Shown here piece by piece: positions 1-5,427 of a stretch of 6,252 nt of DNA (position 1 is its first letter; the number at the start of each line of letters is the position of its first letter). The notes under the pieces were generated by a model. The model was given only the letters and a program-made list of their open reading frames with translations, had not been told where the DNA came from and searched no databases. The position numbers and the translations under genes were made by a program. Origin of the DNA: Parcubacteria group bacterium GW2011_GWA2_47_8b (GTDB taxonomy: Bacteria; Patescibacteriota; Minisyncoccia; UBA6257; WO2-44-18). The stretch covers positions 1-6,252 of the forward strand of contig LCOU01000045.1 of NCBI GenBank assembly GCA_001003205.1, read 5' to 3'.

Positions 1-1
1 A

Positions 2-631
2 AAAAAACCGATGGTTAAAGTTTGGATGCACAGCGGCTTTTTGGTGGTAGGCGGAGAAAAGATGTCCAAGAGTTTCGGCAACTTCGTTACGGTCAAGGAT
101 TTTCTTAAACAATATCCCGTTGAAGTTCTACGATATCTTGTTGCGGCGCATTATTACCGTTCGCCGCTGGACTACTCCGACGGCCTGGCCCAACAGGCAC
201 GAAACACACTCAACAATTTGTCGCAATTTCTCGCGAGGCTGGAAATGGCAGGAGGAAAAACAGAAAACGGCGCCGTTTTGGAGAAAGCCGAACGGGATTT
301 TTCGGCGGCAATGGAAAACGACTTCAATACGCCGGCAGCTCTGGCCGTAATTTTCTCACTAATCAATGAGAACCAAAAGCAAGTTTGGGAGCTAAGCCGA
401 AAAAGCGCCAAAATGCTGAAAAAATTCATCAAAAACAAGCTGGAATTATTCGGCATCGGACTAAAATCAGTTAAAATTCCCCTTAAAATAAGGCGCCTGG
501 CCTCAAAGCGCGAGTTATTCAGAACTAATAAACAATTTATTCAATCCGATGTCTTGCGAAAAGAGATAGAAGCGCTAGGATACATCGTAGAGGACACACC
601 TCGCGGCCCGTTCCTCTGGCCGCGAGAATGA
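2..631 (+). CDS. cysS: Cysteinyl-tRNA synthetase, C-terminal part (5' end outside window)
   Basis: Class I aminoacyl-tRNA synthetase that charges tRNA-Cys with cysteine in the cytoplasm. The frame is open to the left edge, so the apparent ATG at 11 is internal. About 209 residues are visible. They begin in the conserved VWMHSGF segment, followed by the class I signature KMSKS at 59-73 (KMSKSFGNF), which closes over ATP. Next come the HYYRSPLDYS stretch and the anticodon-binding helical domain (NDFNTPAAL, then LRKEIEALGY). The C-terminus VEDTPRGPFLWPRE matches the usual CysS ending (E. coli: LEDGPQGTTWRRK). The catalytic N-terminal half with the HIGH motif and the zinc-binding cysteines lies outside the window. 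The length from KMSKS to the end, about 190 residues, is normal, so this portion is intact. A 9-bp stem-loop sits just before the stop codon. Identification is secure. Confidence 0.97.
   Translation, partial: KKPMVKVWMHSGFLVVGGEKMSKSFGNFVTVKDFLKQYPVEVLRYLVAAHYYRSPLDYSDGLAQQARNTLNNLSQFLARLEMAGGKTENGAVLEKAERDFSAAMENDFNTPAALAVIFSLINENQKQVWELSRKSAKMLKKFIKNKLELFGIGLKSVKIPLKIRRLASKRELFRTNKQFIQSDVLRKEIEALGYIVEDTPRGPFLWPRE
600..626. other. 9-bp stem-loop at the end of cysS
   Basis: CTCGCGGCC (600-608) pairs perfectly with GGCCGCGAG (618-626) around a 9-nt loop, ending three bases before the cysS TGA. It is GC-rich and stable, but no T-run follows, so it is not a standard intrinsic terminator. It could slow polymerase or protect the mRNA 3' end, or simply reflect the codons used for the conserved C-terminus. 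Confidence 0.35.
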
Positions 632-634
632 CTG

Positions 635-717
635 AATTTCTAATTACTAATTTCTAAAGGCGATAATTGGACATTGGTCATTTGTTAGAAATTAGGTCAA
701 TTAGAAATTAGAAATTT
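635..717. repeat. AT-rich inverted repeat built from TTAGAAATT units, abutting dnaB
   Basis: The 86-bp spacer between cysS and dnaB is almost entirely a long imperfect inverted repeat. The left arm (635-657) holds two AATTTCTAA units at 635-643 and 649-657. The right arm (685-709, continuing to 717) holds three TTAGAAATT units at 685-693, 701-709 and 708-716, the last two overlapping. The arms are complementary except for a short offset in the middle, and the loop is about 27 nt. The last unit touches the dnaB start codon, leaving no room for a Shine-Dalgarno site. The unit structure suggests a short intergenic repeat family rather than a terminator, since the stem is almost all A and T. Confidence 0.75.
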
Positions 718-2067
718 ATGGCGAAGCCAGCTAAACTACCGCCGCAGAACCAGGAAGCAGAGCAATCTGTTTTGGGTTCTTTGTTGATAGATAAAAACGC
801 CATCATTCAGGTGGCGGACGTTCTTGCTCCCGAGGATTTTTACCATCCGCAAAACGGCATAATTTACGAAACGGTAATGCGGCTTTTTGAAAAACGCCAG
901 CCGATAGACATTATGACCGTCAGCAACGACCTGAAAGAAAAAGGCTCGCTAAAAGATGTCGGCGGCTCCACGTATTTAAGCAAATTGGTGGATTCGGTGC
1001 CTTCGGCGACAAATGTCGGCTACTACGCGAAGCTGGTCAAAGAAAAAAAAGTTTTGCGCGACCTCATTCACGCCTCCGCCGACATTTCCGAAAAAGCTTT
1101 TGATACTTCGGGCGACTTGGAAGAGACGCTGGACGAAATTGAACAAAGAATTTTTGCCATTTCCCAGCGTTCCGTGCCCCAGCGTTTCATTCATATCAAG
1201 GAGGAATTGCCGAAGGCCTATGAACGGTTTGAAAAGATGCACAGCGGCGAGAAACCGCTTGGCGGCTTGAGTACCGGCTTCCCCGGCTTGGATCAGATTT
1301 TGTCGGGGCTTCGCGGCTCGGATATGCTTGTCGTGGGCGCGCGCCCGTCTTTGGGTAAAACCTCTTTTGTTTTGGACATCGCGCGGCACGTCGCCATCAA
1401 AGAGAACCAGCCAGTCGGGTTCTTCTCGCTGGAAATGTCCAAGGAACAAATTATGGACCGCCTGATTTCCGCGGAATCGGCAGTTCCCCTTTCCGCTTTG
1501 CGCACCGGCCGCGTCAGCAGTGAAACCGACTTTGAACTTATTCAAAAAGCCCTGGACACGTTTTCGCGGGCGCCGATTTTTATAGACGACACGCCGATGC
1601 CAAATATTCTGCAGATGCGCTCAATGGCGCGAAGATTACAAGCCGAACACGGTTTAAGCCTGTTGGTTATTGACTACCTCCAGCTCATTCAGCCGCGAAC
1701 CAATTCCGATAACGTCGTACAGCAAATAACGGAGATTTCCCGCAATATCAAGGGGCTGGCGAGAGAATTAAACGTGCCGGTCATCGCCGTTTCCCAGCTC
1801 TCCCGCCAAGTAGAACAGAGAGAAAGCAAGGTGCCTCGCCTTGCCGACCTCCGCGATTCTGGCTCCATAGAGCAGGATGCCGACGTCGTTATGTTCCTGT
1901 ACAGAAAAGACCGCGAAAAAATAAATCCGACGCCCGAAGAGCAAAGCACCGCGGAAATAATCGTTGCCAAGCACCGCAACGGGCCGCTAGGCGCCATTAA
2001 GCTGAAATTTGACGAGCACAAGGCCACTTTCAAACCCATAGACAGTTTCCACTCCGATGCTGCCTGA
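718..2067 (+). CDS. dnaB: Replicative DNA helicase DnaB
   Basis: Hexameric ATP-driven helicase that unwinds DNA 5' to 3' at the replication fork and binds primase through its N-terminal domain. The protein has 449 residues, the normal length, with no intein. The N-terminal domain (about 8-110) starts with the typical LPPQNQEAEQSVLGSLL, which supports the ATG at 718. A linker helix (about 160-180) leads to the RecA-like domain. Seen there: Walker A GARPSLGKTS (207-216, K214), catalytic Glu E239 in FFSLEM, Walker B LLVIDYLQL (315-323, D319), the SQLSRQVEQR and DLRDSGSIEQDADVV loops (about 359-391), and the arginine-finger motif KHRNGPLG (R420). All key residues are present, so the enzyme should be active. 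No Shine-Dalgarno precedes the start, and an AT-rich inverted repeat abuts the ATG. The 3' end overlaps recR by 11 bp, implying co-transcription and probably translational coupling. Confidence 0.98.
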   Translation: MAKPAKLPPQNQEAEQSVLGSLLIDKNAIIQVADVLAPEDFYHPQNGIIYETVMRLFEKRQPIDIMTVSNDLKEKGSLKDVGGSTYLSKLVDSVPSATNVGYYAKLVKEKKVLRDLIHASADISEKAFDTSGDLEETLDEIEQRIFAISQRSVPQRFIHIKEELPKAYERFEKMHSGEKPLGGLSTGFPGLDQILSGLRGSDMLVVGARPSLGKTSFVLDIARHVAIKENQPVGFFSLEMSKEQIMDRLISAESAVPLSALRTGRVSSETDFELIQKALDTFSRAPIFIDDTPMPNILQMRSMARRLQAEHGLSLLVIDYLQLIQPRTNSDNVVQQITEISRNIKGLARELNVPVIAVSQLSRQVEQRESKVPRLADLRDSGSIEQDADVVMFLYRKDREKINPTPEEQSTAEIIVAKHRNGPLGAIKLKFDEHKATFKPIDSFHSDAA

Positions 2068-2509
2068 ACCGATAAAAAAATTCGTTGACGTGTTTGCCGC
2101 CTTGCCGGGCATCGGGCCGCGCCAAGCAACCCGCTTGGCATTTTATATTTTCAACCAAGGCAAGTCAGCCGTCGCCGAAACAACCAAGGCGATAATGGGC
2201 CTGGACGCGCTTAGAGCCTGCAGGGTTTGTTTTAATTCAACTGACGGAAATGAAATTTGCGGCTTAAAACGCGGCGAAACACTCAACAACATCCAGAAGC
2301 TCCGGCTTAAAACCATCAAAAATGCCGATGAGGTAATTCTGGCGATTAACCCCAACGGCTATGGCGACCTGAACGCCGAATTGATTGCCCAGGAGTTAAA
2401 AAATGTTGCGAAAAAAATCACGCGCCTTGGGCGCGGCATTCCCACCGGCGGTGAAATTGAATTTGCCGATGAGGAAACCCTTGGGAGCGCACTAGAAAAT
2501 CGGAGTTAA
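2057..2509 (+). CDS. recR: Recombination mediator RecR with apparent internal deletion
   Basis: RecR works with RecO/RecF to load RecA on gapped DNA. The ORF gives 150 residues, where the family usually has about 190-200. The N-terminus is normal: a helix-hairpin-helix LPGIGPRQATRLAFYI (16-31), then zinc-finger cysteines C55, C58 and C68. Directly after C68 the sequence jumps to GLKRGETLNNIQKLRLK, which corresponds to a point well inside the Toprim domain of normal RecR. The fourth zinc cysteine and the first Toprim strand, with its conserved Glu and the YHVLGG-type motif, are absent: about 40 residues, in frame. The remaining Toprim part (VILAINPNGYGD, 93-104) and the C-terminal RLGRGIPTGGEIEFADEETL (123-142) are well conserved. 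It starts inside dnaB (11-bp overlap). The protein is probably non-functional or misfolded unless the gap is an assembly error. Identity is secure, integrity is not. Confidence 0.9.
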   Translation: MLPEPIKKFVDVFAALPGIGPRQATRLAFYIFNQGKSAVAETTKAIMGLDALRACRVCFNSTDGNEICGLKRGETLNNIQKLRLKTIKNADEVILAINPNGYGDLNAELIAQELKNVAKKITRLGRGIPTGGEIEFADEETLGSALENRS

Positions 2510-2563
2510 ATAAAGCTGTCTTGACGAAAATTCGTAGGCATGCCACGATCAGGGCGGATCATT

Positions 2564-2570
2564 AAGGAGG
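2564..2570 (+). promoter_or_regulatory. Strong Shine-Dalgarno site before the small GC-rich ORF
   Basis: AAGGAGG is a near-perfect anti-16S match, four bases before the GTG at 2575. It decides the start: the ATG at 2571 touches the site directly and opens only a short frame without protein character. It stands out because dnaB, recR, rplU, the peptidase and the secreted-protein gene show no comparable motif. Confidence 0.6.
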
Positions 2571-2574
2571 ATGT

Positions 2575-2751
2575 GTGAAGAAGTTCCTGGTGGCGACGAC
2601 CGCGATCATCGCCCTGGCGATGATCGGAGCCGGCATTTATGCTGGATTTGACCGCGACCCAAACACCGAACCCTTCTGGTGGGCGTGCGGCGGATTGGTC
2701 GTGATGGCTGGCACCGTTTCGGTGGCCAAGGGAGGTGGATTCCTGTCTTAG
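2575..2751 (+). CDS. Small GC-rich two-helix membrane protein (58 aa), unknown function
   Basis: I do not recognise this protein. The GTG start gives MKKFLVATTAIIALAMIGAG at the N-terminus, a Lys-Lys plus hydrophobic segment (3-24). A short polar loop FDRDPNTEPFWW follows, then a second hydrophobic segment (about 37-51) and the tail KGGGFLS. It could be a small two-pass membrane protein, or a signal-anchored one. Support for real coding: a strong Shine-Dalgarno at 2564-2570, and third codon positions that are about 74% G/C (43 of 58; the first 17 codons all end in G or C). Overall GC is 107 of 177, about 60%, clearly above sampled recR and dnaB segments (43-53%). It ends six bases before the stem of the terminator shared with convergent rplU. 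Composition and ribosome-binding style suggest an acquired or misassembled segment. Chance ORF remains possible. Confidence 0.5.
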   Translation: MKKFLVATTAIIALAMIGAGIYAGFDRDPNTEPFWWACGGLVVMAGTVSVAKGGGFLS

Positions 2752-2756
2752 AAAAC

Positions 2757-2783
2757 AAAGAGGCGCTTACGCGCCTCTTTTTT
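2757..2783. terminator. Bidirectional intrinsic terminator between the small ORF and rplU
   Basis: The perfect stem AAAGAGGCGC (2757-2766) and GCGCCTCTTT (2771-2780) closes a TTAC loop. On the + strand six T follow the GC-rich core, and on the - strand the run is TTTGTTTTC. It therefore serves both converging transcripts, and the rplU stop codon (2782-2784) overlaps its T-tract. Confidence 0.9.
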
Positions 2784-3099
2784 ATTTAATGCCGGTAATT
2801 TCCACTTCGGTAAACAACTGGCGATGCCCTTTCTTTTTGCGATAGCGGGTTTTGGAATGGTACTTGAAAACAATAACCGTCCTGGCGTGACCCTGTTTGA
2901 TAACTTTGGCGTCAACTTTCGCTCCGGCGACATAAGGCGCGCCGATTTTAACATCATCGCCGTCGGCAATCATTAAAACTTTATCAAAAACCAAACCCTG
3001 GCCGGCCTCGGTTTCCAATTTCTCTATTTTCAGTTTTTGTCCGGCGGCAACTTTGTATTGTTTTCCGCCAGTTTCTATAATCGCGAATGTGGTAGCCAT
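2782..3099 (-). CDS. rplU: 50S ribosomal protein L21
   Basis: Component of the large ribosomal subunit that binds 23S rRNA, with a small beta-barrel and a basic loop. The 105 residues match the usual length of about 103. The N-terminus FAIIETGGKQYKVAAGQKLK (5-24) and the signature FKYHSKTRYRKKKGHRQ (78-94) are diagnostic, and the ending FTEVEITGI is typical. The ATG at 3099 starts the conserved region with no room for a better upstream start. The upstream membrane-protein gene ends six bases before it, so the two are probably co-transcribed. The usual partner rpmA (L27) does not follow: the gene runs straight into a hairpin terminator that overlaps its stop codon. A 12-bp palindrome AGTTAATTAACT (3104-3115) lies just upstream, spanning the stop codon of the preceding gene. 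No clear Shine-Dalgarno is seen. Confidence 0.98.
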   Translation of the reverse strand: MATTFAIIETGGKQYKVAAGQKLKIEKLETEAGQGLVFDKVLMIADGDDVKIGAPYVAGAKVDAKVIKQGHARTVIVFKYHSKTRYRKKKGHRQLFTEVEITGIK

Positions 3100-3105
3100 A
3101 CTTAG

Positions 3106-3426
3106 TTAATTAACTGATATTATAGCGGCCACCGCGATTAAAATCAATAAGGATATGAAAAGCGTGGCGAAAAGCAGAAGGTGCGCTAAAAATTTATTTC
3201 GCTTATACAATCCCCACGACAAAAGTATATTTATCGCCAAAATAGAAAACCCCGTGAGAAGAATTCCGAAAACATCGTTGAAATTTCCCAAAAAATTAAT
3301 TCCCCTGAAGCCGTCAAAATTAACTACCAAAACATTGCCAGTTCCGCCCAAATGAATGTAAAATAAAACGGTAGCGATACCGAGCAGAATAAAGCTTGCT
3401 CCGAATATTCCAAAAAATAATTTCAT
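3106..3426 (-). CDS. Small three-helix membrane protein, unknown function
   Basis: Not recognised as a named family. From the ATG at 3426 the protein has 106 residues with three hydrophobic segments at about 2-25 (LFFGIFGASFILLGIATVLF), 51-74 (VFGILLTGFSILAINILLSW) and 79-103 (LAHLLLFATLFISLLILIAV). A basic loop YKRNKF lies between helices two and three, and a short polar loop with NFDGFRG between one and two. The frame stays open further upstream to 3558, but that part is the antisense of the conserved glycosyltransferase N-terminus and looks non-protein-like. A start at 3444 (MIKDIV...) is possible. The chosen ATG overlaps the divergent glycosyltransferase ATG as CATG. The gene ends six bases before rplU, so it is likely the first gene of a rplU transcript. 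Function cannot be inferred from context. Confidence 0.7.
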   Translation of the reverse strand: MKLFFGIFGASFILLGIATVLFYIHLGGTGNVLVVNFDGFRGINFLGNFNDVFGILLTGFSILAINILLSWGLYKRNKFLAHLLLFATLFISLLILIAVAAIISVN

Positions 3427-4019
3427 GACGATATCTTTTATCATACCCGCCCGCAACGAGGCGGAAAACATAGGAAAGACTATAGAAGCCATATTAAGGC
3501 AACCCGCGGAATTGGTCAAAGAAATTATCGTGGTGGATAACGGCAGTACCGACGACACTGTGGCGGTGGCGTCCGCCTACCCCAAAACCCGCGTCTTGAA
3601 GGAAGCGGTACCGGGCACCAATCGAGCGCGCCAAACCGGATTTGAATCGGCAACCGGCGAGGCTGGGCTGGTTCAGCGCGTTTATGACATTTAATGCTTT
3701 TCTGGTTGTGGCTTATCCGGTTTATTTTTTCGTCCATTATATACTGGGCGCCGGCGGCGTGGTGCTGGGCGGCAACCTTGCGGCGTGGCGGGAAAAATTA
3801 AAACAGGCGGGCGGTTTTGACACTCAATACAGATTTTTTGGCGACGATGTCAGCACCGGCAAACGGCTTCGCTCCGTCGGACGTATTCTGTTCACCCACA
3901 AATTGGTGGTTTATGCCTCTCCGCGGCGTTTCCAAAAACAAGGTTACTTCAAAACGACCCTTCGCTATTTTATGAACTTTATCTGGGTAATTTTATTTAA
4001 CAAGCCGTTCACTAAATGA
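3425..4019 (+). pseudogene. Family 2 glycosyltransferase, broken by internal deletion and frameshift
   Basis: The N-terminal part (3425 to about 3661) is a clear GT-A/GT2 start: MTISFIIPARNEAENIGKTI, then VVDNGSTDDT (36-45) and GTNRARQTGFESATGE (64-79), the nucleotide-sugar-binding half. The next residues should be the LDAD-type metal-binding (DxD) motif. Instead the frame reads AGLVQRVYDI and stops at 3694. The rest of the same protein resumes one frame over, from about 3669 (GWFSAFMTFN). It contains a hydrophobic segment (AYPVYFFVHYILGAGGVVLG), GGNLAAWREKLKQAGGFDTQ, FFGDDVSTGKRLRSVG, and a typical ending LFNKPFTK at 4019. About 45-50 residues around the catalytic DxD are missing at about 3659-3668. 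Such enzymes transfer sugars to lipid or polysaccharide acceptors at the membrane. As read it cannot be catalytic. It is either a pseudogene or an assembly error. The start codon overlaps that of the divergent membrane-protein gene. Confidence 0.85.
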
Positions 4020-4090
4020 AGCTCTTCAGAGCGAAATTCTTCCGAAGCTTCATTACACCCTCCTTCGTCCGCCAGTTGGCGGACTACGGA
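4015..4090. repeat. Palindromic spacer with REP-like hairpin between convergent genes
   Basis: Two hairpins fill the gap between the glycosyltransferase and the M23 peptidase. AATGAAGCT (4015-4023) pairs with AGCTTCATT (4046-4054) and overlaps the glycosyltransferase stop codon. Then GTCCGCC (4067-4073), loop AGTT, and GGCGGAC (4078-4084) form a perfect 7-bp stem, extendable with mismatches to 4061-4090. The second has the look of a short dispersed palindrome of the TCCGCCA..TGGCGGA type. No T-run follows on either strand, so classical termination is uncertain, though it is the only candidate for ending both converging transcripts. Confidence 0.55.
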
Positions 4091-4105
4091 TGGGTTCTCC
4101 TCGCC

Positions 4106-5335
4106 TCATTCCACGGGCTTATGCCCAGGGTATTCGGCGAAGGAGAATAGTTTGACGATTTTTTCAAACTCCGCCCTATCCGCGTCGGCAACCGGCTCGC
4201 CGGGCGGCACCGCAACCTTGAAAGGATCCACTAGGGCGCCAAATTTGTGAATTTCAAAATGAAGATGCGGGCCGGTCGCTTCGCCCGTGGCGCCGACATA
4301 ACCCACCACCTGGCCCTGCTTAACTTTAGCGCCAACTCTTATGCCCCGGGCCAGACTTTGAAAATGCCCATAACGACTGCCGTAAGTTTCGTTGTGCCGC
4401 ACTAAAACGGAAATGCCATATGGGCCGTTCCAGCCGGCCTGCACCACCGTACCGTCGCCGATGCTCACCGCCGGCGTGCCGTAATTGGCGGCGTAATCAA
4501 TGCCACGGTGCGGAGCAATCTTTTTTGTAATTGGGTTTAAACGTCCATAACTGAATCCCGAACTGATGTATTTATATTGTAGCGGCGATTTTAGAAATAT
4601 CTTTTGGAGGGAATTTCCCGACTCGTCATAATACCCCGCCTTCGTTAAAACTACGGCGGGCAGGCCCGCTTTTGTTGCGGCCGTGCCGCCAAAATAAAAT
4701 CCTCGGAAAGCCGCGCCGTCATTAACAAATTCCGCCGCCAAAATCTTTCCCGGCATCACATATTTGCCGTCAAGATAACGATCCTCATAAATTACCTTGA
4801 AACTGTCACCTTCCCGGATGTCGGCCGCAAAATCAATCTGCCAGGCGAAAGTTTCCGCGAGCGCCAGAGTCAGCCGGTCGTCCAATCCCCGGGAATTCAT
4901 CGCCGCAAACAAGGAAGTCTCAATCGTGCCGCTCACTTCCTTTTCTTTTATTTCATAAGGAATTTTTTCCAGCTCCGCGTCCCAATCCGTTTCTGTTTTG
5001 TTGACCATCAGCCGATTATCGCTGTCTATGTTGTAAACCATACCCTGCACTTCGCCGGTTAAATTATCAAAAACGAAAGCGAGTTCGCGGCCGCTGACAA
5101 TGCGAGCAAGGTCATATTTCACCTTCGCGCTTTTCAACAGTTGGTTGGCGGTGCCAGTAGCAATGCCGGCTTCCCTCGCGACGTCAACAAAGGTGACGCC
5201 CGGCTGGATTATTTTTCTCAGCACAGCGGTCGGCGAAATCGGCTCAATCCAGGGAAGTTTGGTTTTCGCAATTACAAAAATGGCAACCAACACCGCGGCC
5301 GCGCCAAAGGCCCAAAAAACCACTTGCCGCTTCAT
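4106..5335 (-). CDS. Membrane-anchored M23 family peptidoglycan endopeptidase (MepM/Csd3-like)
   Basis: Zinc metallopeptidase predicted to cut peptide cross-links in peptidoglycan on the outer face of the membrane. From ATG 5335 it has 409 residues: a basic N-terminus MKRQ plus one membrane anchor (about 5-23), a LysM/OapA-like region (about 46-116, GVTFVDVAREAGIATGTANQ onward), a middle Csd3-like domain with GDSFKVIYEDRYLDGKYVMP (about 176-195), and the C-terminal M23 domain (about 260-375). Zinc and catalytic residues are all visible: H276 and D280 in HRGIDYAA, H324 in RYGH, and H357 and H359 in GPHLHFEIHKFG. A polar tail of about 35 residues follows. The frame extends to an ATG at 5371, but that adds only 12 residues ahead of the basic-plus-hydrophobic start, so 5335 is preferred. 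It is transcribed divergently from the secreted-protein gene, and both products act at the cell envelope. Confidence 0.93.
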   Translation of the reverse strand: MKRQVVFWAFGAAAVLVAIFVIAKTKLPWIEPISPTAVLRKIIQPGVTFVDVAREAGIATGTANQLLKSAKVKYDLARIVSGRELAFVFDNLTGEVQGMVYNIDSDNRLMVNKTETDWDAELEKIPYEIKEKEVSGTIETSLFAAMNSRGLDDRLTLALAETFAWQIDFAADIREGDSFKVIYEDRYLDGKYVMPGKILAAEFVNDGAAFRGFYFGGTAATKAGLPAVVLTKAGYYDESGNSLQKIFLKSPLQYKYISSGFSYGRLNPITKKIAPHRGIDYAANYGTPAVSIGDGTVVQAGWNGPYGISVLVRHNETYGSRYGHFQSLARGIRVGAKVKQGQVVGYVGATGEATGPHLHFEIHKFGALVDPFKVAVPPGEPVADADRAEFEKIVKLFSFAEYPGHKPVE

Positions 5336-5380
5336 AAGTAAGTATACTAAACCATAAACAAATCCCGGCAAACCCAGAGC

Positions 5381-5409
5381 TTGACAATTTCTGGTAATGC
5401 TATTATAAT
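5381..5409 (+). promoter_or_regulatory. Perfect consensus sigma-70 promoter for the secreted-protein gene
   Basis: TTGACA (5381-5386) and TATAAT (5404-5409) are both exact consensus and separated by exactly 17 bp. Initiation is expected at about 5416-5417, leaving an untranslated leader of only about 11 nt before the ATG at 5428, with no Shine-Dalgarno motif. This predicts strong, constitutive expression and near-leaderless translation. Confidence 0.85.
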
Positions 5410-5427
5410 GGGCCTCATACTTCAGTT

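Noticed and set aside
976..1545. Long antisense frame of 189 codons inside dnaB
   Set aside because: Shadow of dnaB. It shows no domain, signal peptide or ribosome-binding site, and the opposite strand is strongly conserved DnaB.
1689..2141. Antisense 150-codon frame across the dnaB/recR junction
   Set aside because: It overlaps two securely identified genes and has no recognisable protein character.
2521..2549. Possible promoter for the small GC-rich ORF: TTGACG, 17 bp, CACGAT
   Set aside because: The -35 is good, but the -10 matches only three of six bases and shows no supporting context. Not strong enough to annotate.
2571..2651. Frame starting at ATG 2571 in place of the GTG 2575 ORF
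   Set aside because: The ATG touches the Shine-Dalgarno directly, and the frame is short and highly charged with no structure. The GTG frame has correct spacing and coding-like third positions.
3104..3115. 12-bp palindrome AGTTAATTAACT before rplU as an operator
   Set aside because: It is short, AT-only in its core, and overlaps the stop codon of the preceding gene. Chance is plausible and no regulator is indicated.
3427..3558. Upstream extension of the small membrane protein to an ATG at 3558
   Set aside because: The extra 44 residues are the antisense of the conserved glycosyltransferase N-terminus. The hydrophobic start at 3426 is more natural.
5336..5380. Promoter for the M23 gene on the - strand (TAGTAT/TATACT near 5345-5352)
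   Set aside because: -10-like hexamers exist, but no acceptable -35 lies at 16-18 bp. Evidence is too weak.
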